From: Triatoma infestans
Taxonomy: Eukaryota > Arthropoda > Insecta > Hemiptera > Reduviidae
NCBI GenBank assembly: GCA_011037195.1
Contig: JAAEAF010002745.1
Location: 1 to 64,000, forward strand
Reading direction: 5' to 3'
DNA: 64,000 bases
The first letter of the stretch is position 1. The number at the start of each line of letters is the position of its first letter. A program made the translations under genes and the position numbers. This document shows, in pieces, positions 10,852 to 22,195 of this stretch. Under the pieces are notes generated by a model. That model ran no database searches. It saw only the letters and a list, made by a program, of their open reading frames with translations, and was not told where the DNA came from.

Positions 10852-11050
10852 TTGTTGTGTGTTTGTGTGCTGGCAGCTTGTAGTGGCTTGAGTAGCATGA
10901 GCGGTTTTGTAAAAGCGCTTGTAAGTATTTATGTTTAAGAGAGTGAAGTATCAGAAATAAGAAAATAGTCACCACTGCTAACAATAAAATATATTCTATT
11001 AAAATAATAACTACAAGTTATTTGCAAGATATTATAAACTTATTAATATG
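10852..11050 (+). repeat. Dispersed repeat E, copy 1
   Basis: About 200 bp that match 32430-32640 in the same direction. Shared words include GAGCGGTTTTGT, ACCACTGCTAACAATAAA, ATATATTCT and ACTACAAGTTA. Neither copy has a recognisable reading frame or clear ends. Confidence 0.7.
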
Positions 11051-11059
11051 CACTGATGC

Positions 11060-11880
11060 TAAGAGAGCGTAAAACAGGTGTTCTCTACAACAAACTGTCT
11101 CTTAATAAATGATCTAGAATAAAGACAAATCTCTATCACTGGCATGAGATTAAGAGGGCGATTCCTGAAGCAAGGGTTCTGGCTTTGAAAGCAGAATGCA
11201 GACTGTCTGAAAGAATGCCTTTCTTTACAAAACAGTTGGCCAAGTGGCATTGTATTAATTTAACGGATTCTTGCGCCTTTGTCTTTTGGTTTGCATTGAC
11301 CTAGATTGTAATATACCTGGCTCTATCCCCATCTCTAAATACACTATTTGAACTATCTAATTTTCACAAAACTATTATTTTTCCATTTCGTTCTTCCACT
11401 ACATATACTACAGTTTTTTTAGGAGTTGTAATATTTATGTATTTTTTTTTTTTGGCCAGCATAGTGTGGGTCTCTATGTTTTGAAATCTTACATAGCTCT
11501 TACTAAATTTAGTTACTAAAAAGATAACAAGCGATTCTTAAATAGTTATATAAAGATCTTGAGAACCTTTTCATTTAAAAAGCAACCACGAATTTAATGT
11601 TCTTATTGTCTAATAAGGAGTTACGAAAAAAGAATATATGTTACTTCTTACCAACTGAGCTAAAAAAATATTAATCTTCAACACAAGGACGATCATGAAA
11701 TGCCATTTTGACACATCGAAGTTTTTCTTCATTTTTCATCGCTCTTGATTGACATTTTAAAGTTTTATTGAATGAAGTATCATATTACCTTTCCCATAAT
11801 TCAAAATTGTATTTTGCAATTGTAAAAATTAGTATTTGCAAATTGGATAATTTAAGGAAATTAATTTGTTTAAGTTATTG
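11060..11880. other. Unassigned DNA
   Basis: A less AT-rich patch at 11060-11300 and a T-run near 11440. I see no gene or repeat that I can name. Confidence 0.45.
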
Positions 11881-11884
11881 TTAA

Positions 11885-12945
11885 TACGTTTTTGAGCTAG
11901 GCTGTTCGGTAGCTAGGTGAGTTTCTAAAAAAATACTTTTTTCAACTCAAGGGACATCGTAACATGTATTTCTGGTGAAAACCTGATATCGATCACAATA
12001 CCTACTTCTTCTTACTAGGGAATAACCAGAGACTGATCGAGGAAATCAAGGCGGACCATCTTCTGGGGATGCCAACGGATAGGATGGTTCCTAGGTATTT
12101 CTTCGAAAGGAACTTCCATATTGTCATACCAAGCAGAGCCGAATGGGGCTGTGACCCACCCCTGTTCGGTAAGTCGATCTGGTACACAGATGGATCCAAA
12201 ACTCCGACTTGGGTCGGAACTGGGTCTACGGGGTCAGGCCTAAAGTTAAAATTAAGGCCAGCCTAAGGAAGTACGCCACGGTCTTTCAGGCTGAAGACGT
12301 GGCGTTACAACTCTGCGCTAGGGAGATTATAAGGTAAAGGATAGTGGGTAGAAGAGTGGCCATATGCTTCGACCGTCAGGCAGCCCTGAAGGCACTTTCC
12401 TCACACCAAATAGTCTCAAGACTGGTGTGGGACTGCCTACTTGCCCTCACCGAGGTGGGTACTCGGAATAAACTGACACTCGCCTGGGTGCCGGGACATG
12501 CGGGGTTCCTGGGCAATGAGAGGGCGGATGCCTAGCGAGGGAGGGCTCGCAGGATACCTTTATAGGCCCCGAACCCTTCTGCGGCTTGTCCAGGAGCCTC
12601 ATCCAAACTTCTATCAAGGGGTGGATAGAAGATCAGCGTCTGCGTTGGTGGGAGGACAGAGGCAGGCAAAGCTCTTCATTAAAAGACATTTGCCTAAATT
12701 TACCAAAGACCTACTGAGCCAAACCCGAAGGGATATAAGGTTAATTGTGGGTCTACTAACAGGGCATTGTAGGCTGAATAGACACATGCACCACCTACAA
12801 CTTGCGGATAGTGCGGTATGCCGATTCTGCAAGGTAGAGGAGGAGACCCCGGCGCATATCCTTTGTGTGCATAGCGCAACACAGCACCCCCCCCCCCCCC
12901 AGCTTCTATTCTATTCTACTAGGGAGAATAAGGGAAAATACAAAT
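11885..12945 (+). repeat. HER end, split by a LINE insertion
   Basis: HER text runs from TTTTTGAGCTAGGCTGTTC at about 11889 to the first arm of its terminal hairpin at 12012 and resumes after 12925 with GAATAAGGGAAA. The LINE at 12013-12925 sits in the hairpin loop, so this HER was in place first. Confidence 0.7.
12013..12925 (+). mobile_element. RNase H LINE, copy 3, 9-bp TSD (pseudogene)
   Basis: TACTAGGGA at 12013-12021 and 12917-12925 flanks a diverged relative of copy 1. Broken frames give IWYTDGSK near 12178, DRQAALKALSS near 12370, WVPGHAGFLGNERAD near 12485-12535 and a knuckle CRFCKVEEETPAHILC near 12820-12865. The text then jumps to a C-run and a TTCTA-repeat tail, so much of the 3' UTR is missing. 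The YSDSQ aspartate appears as CFDRQ, and there are at least two frameshifts. Confidence 0.8.
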
Positions 12946-13755
12946 AGACTTCATAACATGTAAATCGTTTGTCTTTAAAATAATTAAGATTTGTGTTTTG
13001 AATGTTCTTAATATAATAAGTTTCAGTTTTTTGTTGTCTTTCGTTTTTAATCGTTAAATTTTTAAACATTTTTCTTTTTAAGGAAATTTTATTTAGTTGG
13101 GGGGGGGTCTGTGGAGCTGTAGCATATTATGAGATGTATGCTCTTAAGCGCTACTTCAATCTTGAAAAGTTCCACCAACTAAATTTATCATGGACTGAAT
13201 ATAGGCTGAATATATCATGGGGTAGTATAGATTCCAAGTAAAAGAGAACCCCCTATTTAAGTATACATGCGTGCGTGGATGGTGTGTGTGAATTATGAAA
13301 GGTGAAATGTGGAATGGAATGCATAATTATCAAATTAACTTTCTTATGTAGATTAATTGTTCAACATATACTAAAAAAAAACTGTCTTAAAGCATTCGGT
13401 TCCGATTTTACCATTTCTTATCAGTACACTATTCCATAGTGGCCCACGGCTGACACTTGAATAGTTATTTCGCTCTGTTATAGATAAATAAATAAAATAG
13501 TAAGATAGTGTTTGTAAATAATTATCAAAGTAAATCTCCTTCGAAAAACGTAGTTTAAGTTTCGCATCCCCACTTGTTGATGTTTCCATTTTTAAAGGGA
13601 ACAATATGCCCTTTAAAGACCGAAACATGTGCTTTTCCCACTCAAGTACCAACACCACACTTAACCTAGTTAGGTCATAACAAAACCACTTTTAAAATCC
13701 AGTGTATCAACTGAATTTACATTGGGCAAGTCTATGTTATTACACTGTTTAACAA
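12946..13755. other. Unassigned DNA
   Basis: Contains a G-run near 13100 and AT-rich sequence. Nothing could be named. Confidence 0.45.
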
Positions 13756-13759
13756 AAAC

Positions 13760-13845
13760 ACCCTGATGATGGACGAACATCCGAAACCGGTCGATAACCA
13801 CAAAAAGAAGCAGGCTATCATGGAAAATATCTCTGAATAACTTAT
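13760..13845 (+). repeat. Hammerhead-like repeat, single arm
   Basis: CCCTGATGATGGACGAACAT, CCGAAACCGGTCGATAACC and GAAGCAGGCTATCATGG match the right arm of the family at 22.2 and 46.4 kb. The core CTGATGA and GAAA are intact, but stem I (CACC against GATA) no longer pairs and stem II is weak. No inverted partner is nearby. Confidence 0.75.
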
Positions 13846-13849
13846 ACTT

Positions 13850-14500
13850 AATTCAACATTAATTACAAATAAATAGTTAAAGGTTCGTCGATATTTTTAA
13901 ATTTAACAATATACTACTTGTGAGTATAGATTTTTAGAATAAAAATGTAACAACCAAGTTGAATACATTCAACTTAATACAATAATAATACTAATAATAA
14001 TAATAAAAATAATATTGGTTAATCTAAATTGCGTAGTATCTAACATATTATTAAAAATACATGAATCTTTGTTCGGACACTGAACAATATTCATTAACAA
14101 AAACACTTTTCACAATATACCAGTATGTTGTCCAACTAGAGAATTTTTAAAGTTTAACTTTCCTTAGGATTTCATTCGATATTTTTACAAAATCTCTTTT
14201 TAGTTTCTTTTGAAGTGTTTGGTGCCGTTTGTTCGTTTAGTAAACATATCTTTGAGATAGTAAATAGTTGTTTACAACTTCAAAGAAACTCATTCACATT
14301 TTTCTTTTGTTTCCTTACGGATCGATTTTGTTGAAGTGGTACTTAACAAAATACAACCTTTAGAAAGCAGTTTTCTAAAACTGGCACTTCATGGTTCTGA
14401 TAAAAGCAAGAGGCTAATTTGACTTTTTTACCTTTTTCATAATTCTGTAAGAACAAGTATTACGATCATGTTAAAGTTTCGAAATTGTGATTTTATCGAT
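13850..14500. other. AT-rich DNA
   Basis: An imperfect (AAT)n stretch lies near 13980-14010. No gene was recognised. Confidence 0.5.
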
Positions 14501-14507
14501 ACTATTA

Positions 14508-14905
14508 AGACTTTACAGTCAAACAAGAGAAATAGAAAGAGTAGCGTGAGCGGAGCGGCGTGACAGATGTAATGGGATCCAAGTGTCTAAAAATTCATAG
14601 GATCTGGAGAGCGAAGAAGCAGACATTAAATGAATCAAACGTTAGATACTCCCCACCTAGGCCAGACTAGGGAGGGAGTATTTGATATATATATATATAT
14701 ATTGCTACAGAATAACAGTTCAGGAATTTTACGAGAGTTTTACAACAGTACATCCAGTCAGCAACCTATCTACTTATTTTCTAATTACTCAGTCAGTCTG
14801 TCTCTTTATTATTCTCTCACTACCTAACTTCTATTTGACTGTTTAGTCCTTGCAGTTTGTGAATTCTATTTATTATTTAGTGTTCAGCATATCATCTAGT
14901 TTTGT
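14508..14905 (+). repeat. LTR-like repeat, family D
   Basis: Matches 21815-22130 and 20281-20490 on the other strand. Shared order: CAAACAAGAGAAA, AAAATTCATAGGATC, GCAGACATTAAATGAATC, the block AGGCCAGACTAGGGAGGGAG, a TATATA stretch, CAGTCTGTCTCTTTAT and AGTGTTCAGCATATCATCTA. This layout resembles an LTR with a core promoter. Exact ends and a target-site duplication could not be fixed. Confidence 0.6.
14656..14705 (+). promoter_or_regulatory. LTR promoter block with TATA box
   Basis: AGGCCAGACTAGGGAGGGAG followed about 10 bases later by TATATATATATATAT. The same order (GGCCAG-CTAG block, GGGAG, then a TATA box) is found in six other LTR-like copies in the window. Promoter function is inferred. 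Confidence 0.45.
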
Positions 14906-14909
14906 TTTA

Positions 14910-17140
14910 ATCTCATTCTTAAATTCGTTCTCTCTGATTCTCTCTCTTTCTAACAACCATTATCCAGATCAGAAGAAAATTCCGTCGCTTTTTGGTGGTC
15001 CAGCCTAATCACGGTATTATCCCTTCTTTATAGTGCTAGGTTTAAGCAGCCCCAGGTCTGTGAGTTCAAACGTCTATGTTTTTGAGTGCTTAACAATATT
15101 AATTTTGTATCATAAAATTGAATTGAAAATACATATTAAGGCTTGGTTTTTAAACTTTTATACTGTAGGCTTGACAAGAATAAAAGCGAGATAGTTTTCT
15201 ACTGTAAAGTATAATATCGTCAACAGACTACCAGACTAGTCCATTCAATAAGCCTTATGCTAATCTTTTTCTTTCGCTAAGTTTAACTTTAAAGTCCTAG
15301 CAGTATTTTTTACTTTAATCTAGTCAATCGTGAGTTAGTTCAATTCACTAACTTTATTCCCTCGCATAAATCCTAATCCAATATTTTCAATATCAGCCAC
15401 GGGCACTGGCCCTAAGCAAGCTTATCCATTTTTCATTTTTTTGTTTTTCCATTTTATATAGAACATAGAATTAAATAACCAAGTACATATAATCAGGGAT
15501 ATTTGTTTTTTTATTGAATCAACAGATAAGGAAAGGCTGCTTGATTTTCTTATAATTCTACAGAAGTTTTCTTTATGATTTACTTTTTTTCTTCTAGACA
15601 AACATTTATTTAAAGAATGAAATTAAAAAGAAAATAAAATAGGTTTCATTTCGTTTCTTTATAAACATAAAGAATTAAGTAATAACATAGAAAAATAATT
15701 TATTGTAGGCTAAAAATGTATTCATACAGCCCAGTTTTTAAAACTAAATTCTTATGTAAATAACACACACAAAAATAAAGGCTTAGTAATTTGTTTGCAA
15801 TCCTTTTGACCTGAAGCCACCTTAGCAAAGATTCCATTAGATTTAATGTACTCTTGAGGTGTAATTTCTGCTCATAATATTTTCAAATTGATATAAGTTC
15901 ATGTTTGAATGAACATTTCAATTTCCGAATTTTCCTTACTAAACAAGTCCATAAATGATATATGGAATTTGCATCCGGAGACCTGTGGAGAGATGCTATA
16001 GTTTGGCGGGCGTTATAAAGCAGTCAGTCCTTCATTTTTGCATTTTTTTTTTTCTTTTTTTTTTTGGCTGCATGTTTAAAATCATTAACATGTTGAAATT
16101 AATACGTGTTTAATCCTCAATTTACGTACACTTTTGCTTAAATTATGAATAAATATGTTCACATAACTTTCGGAGTTAAGTATAGCGTCGATAATAGTAA
16201 GTTCTTTATAGTAGGTAAGATGTTCTTGGCTCCTAGTTCCCCAGGTCTCCAAACAAACTTTCGACTAAATTTGATTTTATTTTAGAAGATAATATTTTTC
16301 CAAAAGTTCAGTGGATTATTGGCACACTTAAGAGCAAAATCCATTAAACCCCTTACATATACAATTACAATCCCCACCATCATTTTTTATGGCCAGCCCA
16401 ACGTAAACGTAACATTGTAATTTAAAAAAAAAATTCTTGAATTAAATTGTATTAATTAGAGCAAGATAAAGTCGATTTTTCCTCATAATTAATGGAAAAT
16501 AATTCAAATTTTTCAATATTTCATTTAAAAAAATTCCTTTATTAATAATTTATATGGAAATTAAGCAAACAAGCAGCAACATATCAGAGAAAAATTTCAT
16601 CTAAATTTTTGTTAACATTACTATCGTAGAAGTACATATTCCATACAGAAGTCAAGTTAATTATCGTCCCATAGATTATTGAAAATAATCAATCACAACA
16701 TGGCACTGAATTTAGAACTAGGAAGTTTAACTAGGATAATGTGAAATACAAATACATTGTGGCCTATACAAGCCGCAATTACCACTTAACATGTGTACAA
16801 AGAACAAAGACCTACAGTTGAGCATTTCACAGGGTATGCCCACATTACTGATGATAAATAAACAATGAAAAGTACTGTTAAAAATACAATAGAACAGATG
16901 TCCACCCCCCTCGCTTAACAGATAACTTCATAATATAAAAGAGCTCTGCTAAAATATTGTCTCTTCAAAATATACAATTTATTCCACATAATTAATAGCG
17001 AGAAATACTGTGACAGAAAATGCACTACTTCATTTTACTAGTTATTTTGTTAAGGATTTAAATGATTCACATTGATGTTAAGGAATCTAAAATAGAATTT
17101 TTACAGAGTCCTTTTCTAGATTATATAGTTTTATTCTAAT
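14910..17140. other. Long AT-rich stretch, nothing recognised
   Basis: About 2.2 kb with homopolymer runs near 16030-16070 and 16420. I found no family motif on either strand and no match to the other repeats in the window. Confidence 0.45.
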
Positions 17141-17147
17141 GATTTTT

Positions 17148-17833
17148 ACTTTCTCTTACTCCTAGTAAGAGGAAGTATTGTAATCGTGTCAAATTTTCGA
17201 TATCGAGTTTTCACCGGAAATATCCGTTTTGAGGTCCCCTGAATCCAAAAAAGTGGTTTTTAGCGAATGGTCTGTGTGTGTGGTGTGTGTATGTGAAAAA
17301 CCGTAAAACGAAAAACCGTAGAAAGTTGAAACTTGATATTCCGTCTAGGTATCAGCATGGCATCTGACAGTGGGTCATCTGGCAAAATTCCTCAACCGGA
17401 AGTACCACTTTACTTATTGGTTTTTTTACTATTTTGCGATTTTCTCAAAAATGGCTCCAACGATTTCCTTCAAACTTGGAATATCAACTACACATACAAA
17501 GTGGTACAACTTTTATTTGAAACATTTCTCTGGGAAAATTCATTTAAGGGCAGTTATGGGGGAGGGGTGGGGTTAGGTTTTTCTCTTAAGTGCGATCATA
17601 GTTGATTATACAATTCTATCATCCAAACAAAATTAATTAGAAATAAATGGATGACCAAAATTCCAAGTTTCAAGGAAATTAGAGAAACCGGAAGTGCACT
17701 TTTACTGAACGGTTTTTTCAGTTTTCGTCGTATTTGAATTAATTTGGTACATAAACTATAAAATTTGTCAATTATAATTTTGATAACTGGAGTAAGAGAA
17801 AGTTGTGTGAGTGTTTCACACCAGATTTTTTTT
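17148..17833 (-). repeat. HER repeat, full-length single-module copy
   Basis: One end is a 13-bp hairpin at 17148-17176 (ACTTTCTCTTACT, loop CCT, AGTAAGAGGAAGT). The other end has GGAGTAAGAGAAAGT at 17789-17803, an inverted copy of the first 15 bases. After it come a second hairpin GTGTGA-GTGTT-TCACAC at 17805-17821 and a T-run. Inside are a GT-rich tract and one ACTTCCGG-type module of about 300 bp. No transposase is encoded, so it is a non-autonomous repeat of unknown class. Open frames inside recur in other copies but are explained by DNA identity. Confidence 0.85.
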
Positions 17834-17929
17834 GTTTTTGGTTCAAGAAACAGAAATTAGAACTATCATTTATTCTCTATTTGCTGTAATATGAGAGACG
17901 AGGTATTAGCTGTCTGAATTTTTGGTGGT

Positions 17930-18200
17930 GGGGATTGGCGTCACGTACACGCCTAGTGAGTTAATTAGTAAGGCCTAGACCTGCAAGTAGTGTGCTACTG
18001 TGCTTCACATTTGATAAGAGTTTTCCATTTTCAATCAAAAGTGACATCATTTATAAGGAGGAGACTCTTTTGCACTCAGAGGCGCAACCAGAGAAGTATT
18101 TTCAGAGTCCGGTAAGTTTAGTGTTAAAGCGAGTGAGACAGAGCGAAGTGAGGCGGCCGGAAAGAAGACTTTTCTTTAACCCTGCAGAATTGTAAAAGAG
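17930..18200 (+). promoter_or_regulatory. Possible promoter / leader with splice donor
   Basis: A patch of mixed base composition with GTGACATCATTTATAAGG (CRE-like element plus TATA-like box), a CACTCAG initiator-like site about 25 bases on, and CCGGTAAGTTTA, a consensus 5' splice site, at about 18109. It may be the leader of an unrecognised gene or of an LTR element. No coding exon is recognisable downstream. Confidence 0.25.
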
Positions 18201-18572
18201 AGCTAGTTAACCTATACGAACAGATTAACTTATACTACGTGATTTCTATGAGGGGGTTTTCTTTAGTTAAAAGCTGGGACAAGATTATATTATTTTTCTG
18301 TTAGTAAAGCTTGTTTATGTAAATAGATAGAAGAAAAGTAGGAACAGAATAAAGTATGCGAATTAAGTATTTAAAATAGTTGTAGCCTCTGGGTAGAGAG
18401 AATGTGTATATGTGTGTCAGTGGTAAAATTAGTTTGAAATCTATTGGTTATGGTTTATTGTGTCATTTAGATATTTCTATGTTTATTTGTATTGTCGTAG
18501 ATAATAAATATTGTAACTTGCCTTATTAGTTGTCCATCATTTCCCTTCCTACCACTACTAAGAGATTGCACT

Positions 18573-19617
18573 GTTATTTATTTATTTATTTATTTATTTA
18601 TTAAGCTTTAACGTATTACAAAAATACAATAAGCACGTCAACAAATTCAAGCTGTGATGTACAAAGAAACTGAGTTTACTTTAAATAAAATTTGCTCTTT
18701 ATAATTAATGTAACTTACATATAACCAGGGATACTTAGTCTATACAAAATTCTGTAACCTTCCACTTGTATTCTAAATATTCAGTAACACTGTAGAAAGT
18801 TTTCTCTATCAGAAATCTTCTTACTATTTTTCTAAACTGTTTTTCTTCAATTTCTTGAATTTCATGCGGCAAGTTATTATATATTTTCCGAGACATTATA
18901 GTTGGAGACAAATCAGATTTTTTTAGTCTTTTAGCTGGAATGTGTAAGTTGTTTTTGCTTCTTATGCCATATTGATGGAAATCACTTCTGAAAACATTAT
19001 TAATATTATCTTTTATAGCCAATAAATTAGTGATAATAAACAAAGATAGCAAAGTTAGAAGAGAATGCTCTTTAAACAATGCTTTACAACTATCTCTATT
19101 ATTTTTTCTAAACATGGTTCTTATTGCTTTTTTTTGTAGCTTAAACACTAGATTACTATCAGAAGCTGCTCCCCATAGCAGTATACCATAGCTCATTTTA
19201 GAATATGAACAACCCGTAATAGGCAGTTTTCAAAACCTCTACTGATACTTCATCTCTCAGCTTTCTGAGCATGTATACTACTTGTGCTAATTTACCGCAC
19301 AGATTCTGCAAATGATGCCTCCATGTTAGATCCGAATCCAGAGTTATTCCAAGGAACTTCACTGGTAAGTCCTCATCTTTCATGGTTAAACTAAATACTT
19401 TTTTTATAGTTTTTTCTTCATTTAAAATGAGCTCATTTGCGTTTAACCATTCCTTCAAATTTCGCAGATCTATAGTGCATTTTGTCTCCACTTCGTTCAA
19501 GTCCTTGCCTCTCGATATAAGTGTGGTGTCATCGGCAAATAAAATAATATTCCCTGAGAAGATATCACCCATGTCGTTATAATAAATTAAGAACAGGAGC
19601 GGTCCAAGAATGGATCA
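18573..19617 (-). mobile_element. 5'-truncated CR1/L2-like LINE
   Basis: On the minus strand the element runs from a break inside the reverse transcriptase at about 19617 to a (TAAA)n tail at 18575-18602. Text beyond 19617 no longer matches the expected RT. No convincing target-site duplication was found. Confidence 0.75.
18735..19617 (-). pseudogene. CR1/L2-like reverse transcriptase C-terminal half
   Basis: Two minus-strand frames, to 19198 and from 19196, are offset by a one-base shift. The first holds SILGPLLFLIYYND and LFADDTTLISRG (the FADD active site), then FLGITLDSDLTWRHH. The second continues MSYGILLWG...LQKKAIRTMFR and a RDSCKALFKEHSLLTLLSL-type tail typical of CR1/L2/Daphne-group LINEs. 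There is no zinc knuckle or RNase H, as is usual in that group. The frameshift and truncation make it inactive. Confidence 0.8.
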
Positions 19618-19619
19618 GT

Positions 19620-20255
19620 AAAATATTTCGCATTGTTGCGGGCATATTTTTGTTTTACCAACTGTAACGCCATTGGCGGTACTATGTAACCTTCTATGTG
19701 AATTTAGACTTTGTTGCTTTAGGTAACGTGGACTATCTTATGTTCCTACATTTGATTTAGTTCACCTCTCTTTATCTTCCGAATGCTGATTTTATATTAT
19801 GTTTGGTTGTATTATTCATAAAGAAGACTAAATAGTTAGTAAGCTGCAACAATAGAGATAAACCCTAATTTAGTAAAGAAGGGACACAATCAGCTAAAGA
19901 ACGACTGGTCTTCTATCTTTAATATCTTATAGATATTAAAAAACAACATTTTTCTTATTTAATTACTTCCATGTCATTCACCTTTAATACAATCTACTTA
20001 CAGTTATTTTATACAACAATTGTTAAAACTTTTTACAGTTTTAGTGGGAGGTACGTTACAGCTTCACGGCACCAAAAGGTTTGAGAAAATAGAATTGAAA
20101 GGGATTTATGTACGAATATGTGTAATTAGTATGTGAAAAATAAAGAAAATCGATGAAGCCGTTTTGAGGAAATTGTAAAAAAAAAAAAATGTCAATTCGT
20201 ACTTCCGATTAATGGATTTTGACCGAAATGTTATTATTTTTGTGTGTGTGTGTGT
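19620..20255. other. AT-rich DNA, nothing recognised
   Basis: No named feature. Confidence 0.45.
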
Positions 20256-20262
20256 GTAATTC

Positions 20263-20510
20263 GGAAGGTGCACAACATCATATGTATATATCGAATACTC
20301 CCTCCCTTGCCTGGCCTAGGTGGGAAGTATCTAACGTTTGATTCATTTAATGTCTGCTTCTTCGCTCTTCGGATCCTATGAATTTTTAGAGATTCGGATC
20401 CCATTACATCTGCCACGCCGCTCCGCTCTATTAGCTCTGCTCACGTTACTCTTCTCTTTCTCTTGTTTGACTGTAAGGTCGTAATGGAATCGGTGAAGGT
20501 ACACAACATC
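20263..20510 (-). repeat. LTR-like family D fragment between near-identical direct repeats
   Basis: On the minus strand it matches the 5' half of 14508-14905 up to the TATA region. It is bordered by GAAGGTGCACAACATC (ending 20279) and GAAGGTACACAACATC (ending 20510), which differ at one base. These could be a target duplication of a truncated copy or a local duplication. Confidence 0.55.
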
Positions 20511-20514
20511 GTCG

Positions 20515-21810
20515 CACCTTTCACGTTACCTCTGATGGACACTATACTGATTTGGTTAAAGTGTCAGTTATTTAACAATAAAACTTAACGACAACTGGAC
20601 TAACATAATAAATCGAACCTTTATTGTTTCTGTAATTATTTGGGGTGCAGTACTTGATATTCCTCGCACTTCTCACGGATCTTAGCCTAAAGTATAGCTA
20701 ATATGTACATTTACTCTAATTTCCACTTATCGTTACGCATTCATACAGTATAAACATACCAATAAATACTTATGTATATGTGCTCGTACTAATAAATACT
20801 CCCAAGCAAATAAATACATTCATACATTAAAAATGAACAATCACACTATACATACACACATTAAACTTAATTTCAGGGTAGAGTACTCAATATTTCTTGC
20901 GCCCTAGAAAGAACTAAACCTAAAGTAACAAAATCTTATTATTTGATGAGGTGGATCATGTTTGTGATGTTTATAATTTTTTTTTTTTTTTTAGATATTT
21001 GTCTCAAAGCGCCCAAACATATGTAATTTTATACGAACGCAATACTTTGTCTTATAATAAAAAAAAAACTATTAATATATTTTTTTTTTTTACAAATAAA
21101 ATTATAAATTAATTTATAAAGAAATCAATAATTTTTCAATAAACCTTGAATTGTTGGGCAAATTAATATATTAATAAAAGATTTGTTTCCTTGGCTACTA
21201 AACAATGTCCATGGAGAAAGCTATATTTTAAGTACATATTGTTGCAAGTTCATGTTATAATCGATATGTTTTCTTGAAAGAAAAGGTTGTTAGAAATGTT
21301 TCCTGGGCGCTTTTAACTTGTAAGCAAGCATTGTAAGCTATTGTTCTATAGTAAAGGTTCTTGTAATAATACTGCTACTAGTTCTTCAACACAGCCACTG
21401 CAAATCTTTTTTCTTTTTCTTTTTTTCTCTTCTTACTTCCCATTACTTTTCAGTAAATTACTTTGCCACATAATACCTCACAATGTTGCGTCATCATTTC
21501 AGTAAGTAAATATTTGAATGAGAAGTTTTAGCTCGTTTTTAGCTTTAAAATAGTTGTAGATTAAAAGTTTGTTTGTTTTTTTAAAAGGTTTGTGGATCAA
21601 TATTTCTAGTTTTTAACACTCTGTCTAGCGTCCAGCAAATGTTTTATATACAATAAAATCTCATACAGATGATATTTGAAATTTGGATTATTTTTTTTTC
21701 TCAAAACTGAGAAACTGGCAGATCCCCCACGTTAGGTTAAACGTAAATAATAGTTTCTTCCAAGAGGTGGTATAATGAATGAGAGAAGGAGAGAGAGAGA
21801 GAATGGATCT
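20515..21810. other. AT-rich DNA, nothing recognised
   Basis: Several long T and A runs (near 20980, 21060, 21090). No supported feature. Confidence 0.45.
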
Positions 21811-21814
21811 TAGA

Positions 21815-22130
21815 TAAATAAACCTAGATGATATGCTGAACACTGTATAATGAATAGAACATACAAACTGCTATAACTTTACAGTAAAATAGAAGTTATG
21901 TAGCGAGAGAAATATAAAGAGACAGACTGGCTGAGTAAGAAGGTAATAGATAGATTGCTGACCGGAACTATCCGGAACTGTTCTGCTGTCGCTCTATTTA
22001 TATGAATCGAACTCTTTCTTCCTAGACTGGCCTAGATGGGGAGTTACTGACTTTTAATTCATTTAATGTGCGCTTCTCCGCTCTTCGGATTCTATGAATT
22101 TTTAATGATTCGGATCCATTAAAGGTGACT
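21815..22130 (-). repeat. LTR-like repeat, family D
   Basis: Reverse-orientation match to 14508-14905, with the same order of blocks: AGATGATATGCTGAACACTG, AAAGAGACAGACTGGCTGAG, a TATA-like CATATAAATAGAGCG, CTAGACTGGCCTAG and ATTCATTTAATGTGCGC. The end toward 21815 is followed by a GA-rich tract. No open reading frame is linked to it, so it is likely a solo LTR. Confidence 0.6.
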
Positions 22131-22195
22131 TTTTATATATTCTTGTTAGAATATACTCATTGATACTTCAAACAAACAAACAAATTATCAAGATG

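Noticed and set aside
17333..17605. 90-codon open frame inside a HER copy as a gene
   Set aside because: It recurs only because the DNA repeat recurs. The two-module copy has stops in it and no protein family fits.
18573..19640. Target duplication of the CR1-like LINE
   Set aside because: GCACTGTT before the tail and GCATTGTT after the break are similar but too short and inexact.
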